Positions 55,580-64,000 of a DNA stretch of 64,000 nt are shown here, piece after piece. Source of the DNA: Rhipidocladum racemiflorum (lineage: Eukaryota > Streptophyta > Magnoliopsida > Poales > Poaceae). Below the pieces are notes generated by a model, which worked only from the letters and a program-made list of their open reading frames with translations, had not been told where the DNA came from and searched no databases. How positions within the stretch are numbered: the first letter of the stretch is position 1; the number at the start of each line of letters is the position of its first letter. The stretch lies in assembly GCA_036346355.1 (NCBI GenBank), contig CM070588.1:16353914-16417913 (forward strand), read 5' to 3'. The position numbers were made by a program, and so were the translations under genes.

Positions 55580-57957
55580 ATGGCATCTCTAGCACCTCTG
55601 CTCCCACCGTCGACCGTCGAGAAGAAGACGCCGTAAGGTTTTCCCGGCATATTACCAGCGGCACTCCGCGTCCGCGGCGGGACTACCGCACCCGGTTGTC
55701 GCCCGGGAGAAGTGATCCTCTTCGGTTGGGCGATGCTGGCGGGCCTACTCCCGCCTGTTTTCAACTTCTACCTCTCCGTCCTCAACTTCTACTCCATCCA
55801 CAATATTCATCTTCCTCCATGATGTCTTCTCCTACTTCTGCGAAATGTTCGTGGGAGTGGCCCCCAACCTTCCTCTCTTTCGCTTTTTCTATGCCTTGCG
55901 TGCGGCCAGGGATCCTTCCATCCCGTCGGGGTGCTGCCACCTTTGCCTCTGAGACGGCGCGGCTTCGCGCTACATCCCATTGGACTTCAGGTCCAACTGG
56001 AAGACCTGGCACAACGAGTGGCTCTACGCTGCGGACGATAGCGGCATTGAAGTCCTGGAGTTGCCAACCGGGCCGACGGTCAGCAACCCCACCTGGGGAG
56101 CACACGTCGACGAGACGCCTGAGCTCCAAACGATGCTTGCCCGTGTGGACCAACTGCGGACAGCGGGCCTAACGGGAGGCATGGTTCTCCGAGACTTCAT
56201 ATCTCAGAGAATTAGCCCCCAATGCTGCCGTGCCCGCCCAGCCTGGCAGTACACGGGCCTCGATGACGTGACCCGGACGAATCCCGGAGGTAGGCTACTT
56301 ATCTTTCTTTCTTTCTTTTTTTAGGTGCTTTTGGCGACTGCCGTCGAGCTGACGATGTTTTTTTTAACAGCTGCAGGGGACTTAACCTCAGCAAAAGTCG
56401 ACGCTTGGATGGTGCTGCTGGGCGCCCCCGGTGTCATCCCACCTTTCCCAGCGGGCGCATTCCCGCATTGCCTCGTGGAGCCCCGGGAGCGCATGGCAAT
56501 CACCCGTGTAATGCCTGCCATGGATGCCACGGGACTGGTGAACACGCCACGCCAAGGGGTCCTAATGATCCGGGACCCTCCTCTAGCCAGCGACCAGGGA
56601 ACGGGCAAACGCCCCGTTGATGACGACGCCCCTGGCGCCAGCCCCAAGAGGCTTTGCGTCCCGGCAGGGGACACGATGACCTCGACTGTGCCACTGGGCT
56701 CGACCGGGGAGGGGAGCTCTACGGCGGGCGCGGCTATGACTTCAACTGCTCCATCGGGGTGGTTGAAGTAGACGTTGCCCCGACCATAGCTCCGCCGACA
56801 CCGACCCTTCCGCCGCCATCGGCAGTCGCCCGCCGGCACCGACTTCTTCGCCGCCATCGCGCAGTTGCTCCACCGCCGGCTCTTCCGCTCGATCACAGGC
56901 AGGTCGTCTTTGCCGCTACCACCGGCGCCGCGAGGGGGGCCGAATCTTAGTCCGGCCGCGCCTCGCTTCAGGAGACCTCCTGCCGGGTACTTAAAGCAAA
57001 GCACAAAAAACAGTTAAGGTCTTTTAATCTGAGAGGCTTACCCCCTTTTTACCTTCTTTAGGGCGACCACTTCAAGTGCCCCAGCCGAAGGCGACCAAGG
57101 AACCGCAGCGGCCGTGACAGCGCTGGTTGCGGTGGACGAGCATCGGGGCGATGCGAGTGACCGCCACAGGGGCGACCACTACGCCGACCGAAGGCGAGTT
57201 GGGCGTGCAGCCCACTCCGGAGGCCTCCAACGCTTCAGTTCCCTCGGCAGACGCGGACACTCTACTGGCCGCCCTTAGCGAGCTGCACTCCAGCATGAGC
57301 AATCGCCTTGCGACGAGTAAGGAGAGGCTGAAGGAGGCCGCCGTGGAGATCAACCGCCTCCGCAAGGAGGCGTAGGACTGGCGCGGCCAGGCGGAGCGGC
57401 TAGAGCGGGAGCTGCAGTAGGAGAGGACGCAAGGAGCCCTCCGTGTCGAGGCGCTCACCAGGGAGAACGACACGGAGAGGAGTGACCGGCTCCGTGCAGA
57501 GCTCGAGACCACCTCCATGCTGCGCCCTGCCTTCGACCGAATGGTGGCCAGCCTGGCGCCACTTGGGCTAGAGCAGCCGCCCCCCCTTGAGCAGAGGGCA
57601 CGGGACTATGAGTTTTGCATGTGCCGTGTCGCCGACTTCCTCACCCTTATGCCCGCTGCCTTAGCCACCCGGTCCAGTCAAGAAGGGCGTGCAGTCGCGG
57701 CAGCCACGGCGAAGTACGTGCTAGCGTGCTGTGCCAGCCGGGATGCCAACTTTGACCCCCTGGCCATCATCCAGGGGTTGGAAGGGGACTTGGCCCGTGT
57801 AGAGGCGCAGGTCCACGATGCCGCCGAACAGGTCGCCGGGCAGCTCGAGATGGTCAACCCGGCGCTAGAAGCGGTGGCTGAGGACGTGGCTCTTGGGCTG
57901 GACACTGGTCTGGCAGAGGACCAGGGGGCCGCGGAAGCCGCAGCGGACGAGGAGTGA
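55580..57957 (+). pseudogene. Tat antisense ORF (putative gypsy-type transposon domain, coiled-coil C-terminus)
   Basis: The start at 55580 reads MASLAPLLPPSTVEKKTP, then a TAA stop, then in frame PGEVILFGWAMLAGLLPP and LNFYSIHNIHLPP. In shifted frames it continues FCEMFVGVAPNLPLFRFFYA, a TGA, DGAASRYIPLDFRSNWKTWH, ELPTGPTVSNPTWGAHV, LRTAGLTGGMVLRDFISQR and RPAWQYTGLDDVTRTNPGG. These are the blocks of the so-called gypsy-type transposon domain (PF04195-like). The C-terminal part (57200-57957) is a coiled coil with two TAG stops, ending in an acidic Ala-rich tail. Its function is unknown. Nonsense codons and shifts inactivate this copy. Confidence 0.75.
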
Positions 57958-58642
57958 AGACCCTCGATTTAGTTTTTCTTTTCTTTTCTTTTGTCTTCAT
58001 CTATAAAAAACTCCTGCAAGTTAGCCCTTACTCATGAATGCACGTGCTTCCCTTTACATGTCTTATGCTTGAATGTTTGTCCGCGCGCCCCACTTTGCTG
58101 GTTCTGCACGAGCGAACATGCAGCCGCACGCTTTAACGGTTAGTCGGGATGCAGGGTTCGAGACCCTCGCGCTGGAACACCGCCATCTCAGGACCTTAGG
58201 ACCTTGTGAAATTAACTACTCTCGCGGTCTCTTGGGACCGAACACTTGGTGAGGCATGGCAGGGTAGTAGGCTCTCGGTAGCAGTGTTTAAGTTGCCGGT
58301 TCTCACGGGGACACCCGGAGCGTCATGACCGTGTTGACAACCGTGCCAAACCAGCCGCCCGATCGCCCATCCCTGCTCGCCGCGCTCACCCAGTGGTTCC
58401 ACTTTTACCATCAAGGTTTCAGAGAGTTGCAAGGTACTTGGGGCGACTACGCGGATGCGGCCCACTAGGGCGCAAACCAGAAAAAGAGAACGAAGATGAT
58501 AACGGCTTTGAATAAAAACCGAGCGGTTGATTAAACAGAGGCTTCCCCCGACCAGCCAAGGAGAGGAAAACTCAGTCCGGCTGGTCGGGGCACACAGCTC
58601 TGCACTTACAGCCATTTTTGGGATAGAACTTGCGTAGAAGCT
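57958..58642. other. Spacer between antisense ORF and pol end in element 7
   Basis: The CT-rich start (TTTTTCTTTTCTTTTCTTTTG) may act as terminator-side sequence for the antisense ORF. The rest holds no recognised coding sequence. Pol and the antisense ORF converge here. Confidence 0.4.
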
Positions 58643-59725
58643 CTATGTTTTGGGAGTTCGCCAACTCCTCCCGTCTTCAATGGCCGACCTGACTGCCCCG
58701 GGGCGAGAGACTATGACCACCTTGCAGGGGCCCTCCCACTGGCGAGACAGTTTGTGCAATCCGGCATGCGTCTGAATTCTGCGCAAGACCAGGTCGCCCA
58801 CTGCTAGTGCTCTCTCGCTGACCAGGGTGGCGTGGTACCGCCTGAGACTTTGCTGGTACCGGGCAGCGCGCAAGGCTGCACGGTCTCGCATTTCTTCCAG
58901 GAGATGGGCTTCCTCTCGATGCAGATCTTCCTGACCTTCCTCCGTGAACGCCGCGACGCGCGGTGACCCCAAGGCCAGCTCCGAAGGCAAGACAGCTTCC
59001 GCGTCGTAGACCAGGAAGAAAGGAGTTTCTCTGTTGGCCCGGCTGGGGGTGGTACGAAGCGACCACAATACTGCCGGGAGCTCTTCAGTCCACCGGGCTC
59101 CGCGCTTATGGAGTCGATCAAACGCCCTGGTTTTGAGGCCCTTCAGCACCAGCGCATTGGCCCGCTCAACTTGGCCATTACTCCTTGGGTGGGCCACCGA
59201 AGCAAAACAAACCTTGGTGCCCATTTCTTCATAGAAACCCAAGAAGGCAGTGCTGGTGAACTGTGTGCCATTGTCGATGATGATGCGGCTAGCGACATTA
59301 ACTGAAGCCGGGAATAGAACTTAAGAGCGGCTAAAACTTAATTGATGCGAAACTTAGCCGCTAGAATCGAATTCGAATTCGGGACCGTGACACCTTGTGG
59401 CCCGCGGGAACGGGCCCAAGATATCTAGCCCCCAGACCGCGAAGGGCCATGAGAGCGGGATGTTTTGCAGAGCCTGGGCTGGTCGCTGGATTTGCTTGGC
59501 GTGGAACTGGCATGCCTCGCACTTCCTTACCAGCTCGTAAGCATCCTGGAGCGCGGTTGGCCAATAAAACCCTTGGTGGAAAGCTTTCCCAACCATCGTT
59601 CGACTGGACATATGGCTCTCGCACACGCCTCCATGGATATCGAAGAGCAGACTGCTCCCCTCTTCCCTAGTGATGCACTTCAGAAGAATTCTGTTTCTAC
59701 CCCGGCGGTACAGGTCCCCGCCCAC
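58643..59725 (-). pseudogene. Element 7 integrase, frameshifted
   Basis: From 59725: RNRILLKCITREEG, LFDIHGGVCESHMSSRTMVG, HQGFYWPTALQDAYELVRKC, EACQFHAKQIQRPAQALQ (zinc region H..H..C..C), PFAVWGLDILGPFPRA (first catalytic D). The middle (59350-59250), where the second D of a DNGTQF motif should be, is degraded. From 59242: MGFYEEMGTKVCFASVAHPR, NGQVERANALVLKGLKTR (catalytic E) and LPAVLWSLRTTPSRANRETP, ending with GDLVLRRIQTHAGLHKLSRQ. Fits Tat-type integrases without chromodomain. Confidence 0.85.
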
Positions 59726-59746
59726 CAGGGTATAGCACTTGGCCTT

Positions 59747-60660
59747 TCATGCTATCTTCTCCGCTGACACATCATCGTTGGGGCACACTTGATCCCGTAG
59801 GTAGGCCAGGATCGGATCCATCCATGTGCCTTCCTGGTCAAGTGTGGTGACCACTCGGTGATCGCCCGGGTACTTCGTTTGGCCAGACGTTTCCGTCGGT
59901 ACTACTCTCCCTTCCGGAACGAGGGCTAAAGTAGCGTCACCATCGTCCCCACCAGAAAGGGGGGCTGCGATGAACGGTCGCGGAATCCTTTCTTCAAAGA
60001 CTCCGACCGGAATAGGGGATCTTGTCAAGGCGAGCTGCGCGAGCCCGTCCGCCAAGTAGTTGTCGGGCCAAGGGATATGAGTATACCCCAGCCCGTCGAA
60101 GTGTCGCTCTATTTTTCTGACCTCTGCCAGGTACACTGCCATGACAGGATCAGAGCAGGAGAACTCCTTTCTCGCTTGGTTGACGACCAGGAGGGAGTCG
60201 CCCTTGACTTGCAGACGCCGAACACCGATGGTTGCGGCGGAGCAAAGTCCCGCCAGCAAGCCTTCGTACTCAGCGACGTTGTTGGTGGCCTTGAAGTCCA
60301 GGACGACCACATACTTGAGGAGGTCTTCGGTTGGGGAAACCAGGAGGACCCTGGCCCCCGCGCCTTCGAGCCTGAAGGAGCGGTCGAAGTAAAGTGTCCA
60401 GGGGGAGGGCGCGAGGATTTCTTCAGTTTCAGACTTGACAGGAGTCCATTCGACGATGAACTCTACCAATCTTTGAATCTTGATTGCAGTGCGGGGGGCG
60501 AATTTGAGGCCGAACTCCCCCAGCTCCACGGACCACTTGGCAATGCGGCCCTCCGCTTCACGATTGTGAAGGATCTCACAGAGGGGGTAGGCAGAAACCA
60601 CTGTGATCTCCCTTCCTTTTGTCCCGGCCCTCGTGGCCAGAAAAAACTTTGCCGGGGCAG
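59747..60660 (-). CDS. Element 7 RT end and RNase H region
   Basis: This long frame is uninterrupted. It begins inside the end of RT/RNase H (FFLATRAGTKGREITVVSAY; PLCEILHNREAEGRIAKWSV; KFAPRTAIKIQRLVEFIVEW). It then gives a second RNase H module (WTLYFDRSFRLEGAGARVLL; NNVAEYEGLLAGLCSAATIG; LQVKGDSLLVVNQARKEF; IPWPDNYLADGLAQLA). The second module is the extra RNase H characteristic of Tat elements. Its first catalytic position reads FDRS, where FDGS is usual; the E of AEYEG and the D of GDS and of ADGLA are present. Confidence 0.85.
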
Positions 60661-60860
60661 CTGGAAGCCTGCGCATGGGTCGCGCGCATGTCCTGCCGCC
60701 TAACGCTGGAAGCGCCCAGCTGGTTTGCCGCCTCTACCTGCTGCTGGGCGGCATCCACTAGGCGGGCGATGTCCCGCAGCCATGGAGCGGTCGGGGTTTC
60801 GCCCCCTAGCGTAACTAGAGGGTGATCGAGGAGCAGCCGGGCCGCATGAAGATTCCGCAC
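60661..60860 (-). pseudogene. Element 7 Gag N-terminal fragment
   Basis: It reads AARLLLDHPLVTLGGETPTA, WLRDIARLVDAAQQQVEAAN and GASSVRRQDMRATHAQAS, like the start of a Tat Gag, in a frame that runs out at the join to RNase H near 60660. Zinc knuckle, protease and RT are missing between. The identification rests on position and composition more than on a strong motif. Confidence 0.5.
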
Positions 60861-61135
60861 CGGGTGTCATCTCCCATCAACAGGCGCCGTCGGACGGGCT
60901 ATCCTCTGAGCGCGGAAGCAACACGTGTCCCTCCCATGACGGAGGGACCCGGGAGGTCCGACGCCCTGGCCGGGCGTTGGGATCGGCTACGAGTGCTGCT
61001 CTCTGCAGGTAGGTCACCGTGCTTGGAATATGAATTCACCATGCCGACGACCGCCAAATCTTCTTGCAAGCTTCGTGAGAAGGTTGAGGAAGAAAGGGCA
61101 ATCTAGCCACCGAGCCCCCTACCTGACGCGCCACT

Positions 61136-61678
61136 ATCGGCATAAGAGCCAACAGACACCTCCGGATCGGGTGTATATGAAGTTCGAACAGGGGACTTTC
61201 GTGGAGATCGCTCGAAAGACGGAGGAAAGGAATCATTGGCGAAGCTTGCAAGGGGACGCTTGATTTTACGCAGGTTCGGGCCCTCCTAATGAGTAATAGC
61301 CCTAGTCCTGTTTATCTGTTCTTGCTTGTGTTCTTGGGGGAAACTAAGACAATCCCAACAGACGGAACGGCTCTTTAGAGGTTGAAGAACCAAACCGAAT
61401 CCATCGAACCCCCTCTCCAATACACCCTGGTTTCCTTTTATACTTGGGCTGGCTGGGGCGCAAGGGAGCTTACATCAGTGTACCACACTCATTACACTGC
61501 TATACCGCATTTAATGCACCTGTAACTATTCTTGCATCACACTTAATGCTCTAACACATCCGACTTCACCCCGGCTTCGGGCCCCGCGTGCCTGCCGGCT
61601 CCGCCCGCCTCGCCAGGGGGGATTTCACCGTGACCTCACCCGTAATAAATGCGCGTGTTGGGAACATGCACGTCACAC
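61136..61678 (-). repeat. 5' LTR of element 7, partial
   Basis: TATCGGCATAAGAGCC (TG changed to TA) through GGGAACATGCACGTCACAC, matching 54288-54830. It is cut at 61678/61679 by copia 8. The presumed primer-binding site is just outside at 61115-61135 (minus strand GTGGCGCGTCAGGTAGG). Confidence 0.75.
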
Positions 61679-63075
61679 TGTATGTGGACACCCATGATCA
61701 CATGCAAGTAAAGGATCACAGATCGTTACCCTTGATGCGTAGATGCAGCGGAAGCAGATTCACGTGCGTTGAGGAAGTAGTCGATCACCTCCCAATCGGC
61801 ACCGAGTGGTCGCCGATCTCGTCCGAGTGGTCGCCGACCTCGTCCGAGTGGTCACCGACCTCGTCCGAGTGGTCGCCGACCTGCGCGGGGTCGATGGTGG
61901 AAGGTCGCCGATCAGCGTGTCCACGAGCGGCAGCACCTCTACCGGTATCCACACGTACCGAGCAGGAACGCCGTACGGGGTGTACTAGCACCTCGCCACA
62001 CAGCTAGGGTTTCTGGGGAGCAGGAGGGACACGTGATGGCTGAACGTGGTGAGGGTCTCTTCTCATGTCACGCACTATTCCTGGCCTCGCCTTTTATAGA
62101 CACTCTAGTGGGCCAAAGCCCGCTAGGTTTCCATCTCCAACGCGGATCTCATCCACGCACAAACCCGTTAAACTATTCCAACTCGTTAAGTGTGTGACCC
62201 GTTAGGTTCAGTGCAAGTCGTACATGAATCCGAAAATCCGTTTCCAACTCATTGATCAACAGCGGCACCTAGCAGTACATATTGATCCCCGAATGCAAAG
62301 AATCATTATTCGGCTGAACCTTGATACACTCACATACCGATCTCTTTGCCTCACGATACCAGTCAAGCTCAAGGCGAGATGCGCGCCACCCTTGTTGATA
62401 GCTTGACCACTTCACTCGACAGTGTGATGGATACAAACCATGACTAACTCCTTAGTCACATTAGCACGGCCGTGCGTTTTCCCTATCCATCCACATGAGG
62501 GGCCTAAAGGTATCTCTCCCGTTATCTAGGAGGGGCAAATCCCATATTGATCATCACACCCTTGGCGATGTATCGTGGCATACCTAGTATTCATCTTTTT
62601 GACTACCCTGTTACGGTGTAGCGTTTGATGATACCAAAGCACACAAGTCTACATGCTAGGCATCCATGACAATCTCAGGTCTAAGAACCATATAGGCGTA
62701 CCACTCGAGACTATATGCCGATGGCGCTATAAGAGATAACAACTCACAGCGTCTCGGAGTGGGTCTTGTCCGACTACCCATGTTCTCCAACATGTGTCCA
62801 CATTATTGGTTTGATATGTCTATATCTATGGTATGTGAAATATTACCATTAACCAATACATGTGCTGATCAAATCATCACCGCTCCTCGTAATGATATGG
62901 GTCAGGGACCCGTTTAGAATAATGTCGCTTGACAAGGTGTTTCACAATCAGATCGTATCCAATGAACAAAGTCGTAACATATATTCAGGGAACCGATAAA
63001 CAAAGTTATCATAATTACATGAACAAAGACGTATTGCAATCATCTCCATGATTGATCTAGGGCATATTCCCTTCA
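61679..63075 (-). repeat. 3' LTR of copia 8
   Basis: 1397 bp, plus-strand ends TGTATGTGG and TTCCCTTCA. It shares blocks with the small insertion at 17838-18318. It includes a 21-bp tandem array at 61804-61885. Confidence 0.75.
61804..61885. repeat. 21-bp tandem repeat, four copies
   Basis: GAGTGGTCGCCGA.CTCGTCC starts at 61804, 61825, 61846 and 61867, exactly 21 bp apart, with single-base variants. It lies in the LTR of copia 8 and creates incidental repetitive open frames on both strands. Confidence 0.9.
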
Positions 63076-63088
63076 ATCTCCCACTTGC
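63076..63088 (-). other. Polypurine tract of copia 8
   Basis: The minus strand reads AAGTGGGAGAT immediately before the TGAAGGG LTR start. Confidence 0.7.
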
Positions 63089-63095
63089 ACTAGAG

Positions 63096-63640
63096 TCAAT
63101 CATATAGGTACCGAATACCCATTGCTCTTGTGTGCGCCTCATGCTTTGGTTGTGGAAGGGGCTTTGTCAACGGATCAACCACATTTAGATCCGTGTGCAC
63201 TTTGCTTATCTTCACATCACCTCTCTCAATGATCTCCCGGATCAGGTGGTATCGCCTGAGTATATGTTTGGATTTTTTATCAGACCTAGGCTCCTTTGCT
63301 TGTGCAATGGCACCACTATTGTCACAATAGAGGTCCATTAGACAGGATGCACTAGCGACCACACCCAACTCAGAAACAAATTTCTTGATCCAAACTGCTA
63401 CCTTTGCTGCTTCAAAAGCTGCAATGTACTCGGCCTCCGTTGTGGAATCAGCTATTGTCTTTTGCTTGGAACTTTTCCAGCTCACTGCCCCACCATTGAG
63501 ACAGAATATAAACCCGGATTGCGATCGCGAATCATCTTTGTCGGTTGGGAAGCTAGCATCGGCGTAACCTTTTACGACGAGCTCCTCCACTCCTCCAAAG
63601 ATCAAGAACATCTCTTTAGTCCTTCATAAGTATTTAACGA
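63096..63640 (-). pseudogene. Copia 8 RNase H
   Basis: The frame from 63611 reads VVKGYADASFPTDKDDSRSQ, GFIFCLNGGAVSWKSSKQ, TIADSTTEAEYIAAFEAAKV, YCDNSGAIAQAKEPRSDKKS, KHILRRYHLIREIIERG and DPLTKPLPQPKHEAHTR. This is a complete copia RNase H with catalytic YAD, EAEY and CDN motifs. Upstream, linking codons VAVKNIVKYL are followed by TGA instead of an arginine codon (near 63625), and a one-base deletion separates it from RT. Confidence 0.9.
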
Positions 63641-64000
63641 TGTTCTTTACAGCCACCAGTGACTATCACCAGGATTCGATTGGTACCTGCTCGTGACACT
63701 CAGAGCATATGACACATCTGGGCGCGTACACAGCATAGCATACATGATGGATCCAATAGCCGAAGCGTATGGAATCCGACTCATTCTCTCTTGCTCATCA
63801 GGTGTCGAAACACACTGAGTCTTGCTAAGACTTACACCATGTGACATTGGCAAGAAACCTTTCTTAAAATCATGCATGTTGAACCGTTTCAGTATCTTGT
63901 CAATGTACGTACTTTGGCTCAATCCAATTAGCCTTTTTAATCTATCTCTATAGATCTTTATGCCCAAAATATAAGCTGCATCTCCCAAGTCTTTCATTGA
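63641..64000 (-). pseudogene. Copia 8 reverse transcriptase, C-terminal part
   Basis: It enters from the right edge: MKDLGDAAYILGIKIYRDRL, LIGLSQSTYIDKILKRFNM, IPYASAIGSIMYAMLCTRPD and VSYALSVTSRYQSNPGDSHW. These are the conserved blocks after the YVDD catalytic box of copia RT. A one-base deletion near 63645 shifts frame before RNase H. The rest of the gene lies beyond the window. Confidence 0.88.

Larger units (their letters stand above)
54288..61678 (-). mobile_element. Gypsy element 7 (Tat lineage) with antisense ORF, internally deleted
   Basis: The two LTR copies share TCGGCGTAAGAGCCAACAG-type sequence at 54290 and 61137 in direct orientation. Minus-strand order: 5' LTR 61678-61136 (rest off window), short gag fragment, RNase H, integrase, spacer, antisense ORF on the plus strand, 3' LTR ending at 54288. 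An antisense ORF between pol and the 3' LTR, with the gypsy-type transposon domain, is a known feature of grass Tat elements. Protease and RT are missing through a gag to RNase H junction near 60660. The bases GTTCT (54283-54287) are the left candidate target site. Confidence 0.8.
61679..64000 (-). mobile_element. Copia element 8, 3' part, runs off the window
   Basis: It consists of a 3' LTR (61679-63075), a polypurine tract and the ends of RT and RNase H on the minus strand. It interrupts the LTR of element 7; CACAC at 61674-61678 is the candidate target site, with its partner off the window. The LTR start TGAAGGGAATATGCCCTAG is of the ATGCCC type found in Tork/Angela-like copia elements, so it is not of the SIRE-like family of copia 1-3. 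A frameshift and a stop lie in pol. Confidence 0.8.

Noticed and set aside
61588..62007. Open frame across the element 7/copia 8 boundary as a gene
   Set aside because: It crosses a transposon junction and a 21-bp tandem array; no domain.

Overview
This is plant nuclear DNA, most likely from a large, repeat-rich grass genome. The evidence is that nearly all recognisable coding sequence belongs to plant LTR retrotransposons (Ty1/copia, Ty3/gypsy) and CACTA DNA transposons, including a Tat-type gypsy element with the antisense extra ORF familiar from grasses. I found no intact host gene. The only host-like pieces are a frameshifted DUF547-type fragment near the left edge and two well-formed exons of unknown identity inside a CACTA element. 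The species cannot be fixed from sequence alone.

Layout, left to right. (1) 1-1390: host-like gene fragments, then the right terminus of a CACTA element (B). (2) 1391-8077: CACTA element A on the minus strand, with a multi-exon TNP2-type transposase (nonsense codon at 4141-4143, 3' end lost at B), two unexplained exons, a 37-bp minisatellite and subterminal repeats. (3) 8078-13833: copia element 1 (minus), a gag-only deletion derivative whose left LTR is cut by CACTA A. (4) 13834-20475: gypsy element 5 (plus), which lacks gag, protease and RT; its ~4 kb 3' LTR carries a further small LTR insertion. (5) 20476-52695: gypsy element 4 (minus), split into pieces by later insertions. Its 3' LTR is cut by copia element 2 (20730-30495, TSD AAGTT). 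Its integrase gene is cut by copia element 3 (34690-51577, TSD GAAGT). The gag of copia 3 is in turn cut by gypsy element 6 (37344-46898, TSD AAAGC). (6) 52696-54287: diverged gypsy LTR-like DNA. (7) 54288-61678: Tat-type gypsy element 7 (minus), with an antisense ORF and a gag-to-RNase H deletion. (8) 61679-64000: 3' end of copia element 8 (minus), inserted in the LTR of element 7 (candidate TSD CACAC) and running off the window.

The elements form a nested stack. One branch reads gypsy 4 > gypsy 5 > copia 1 > CACTA A > CACTA B (the first step is inferred). The other reads gypsy 4 > copia 3 > gypsy 6, with copia 2 as a separate insertion in gypsy 4. None of the elements looks autonomous: five of the seven large LTR elements lack reverse transcriptase, and the rest carry frameshifts or stops. 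The most interesting observations are a gag-only copia lineage with two dispersed members, palindrome and G-box arrays in the copia U3 regions, a stop codon shared by two oppositely oriented gypsy copies, the antisense ORF with its own TATA box, and the exons carried by the CACTA elements. I do not see a new enzyme system or defence system.
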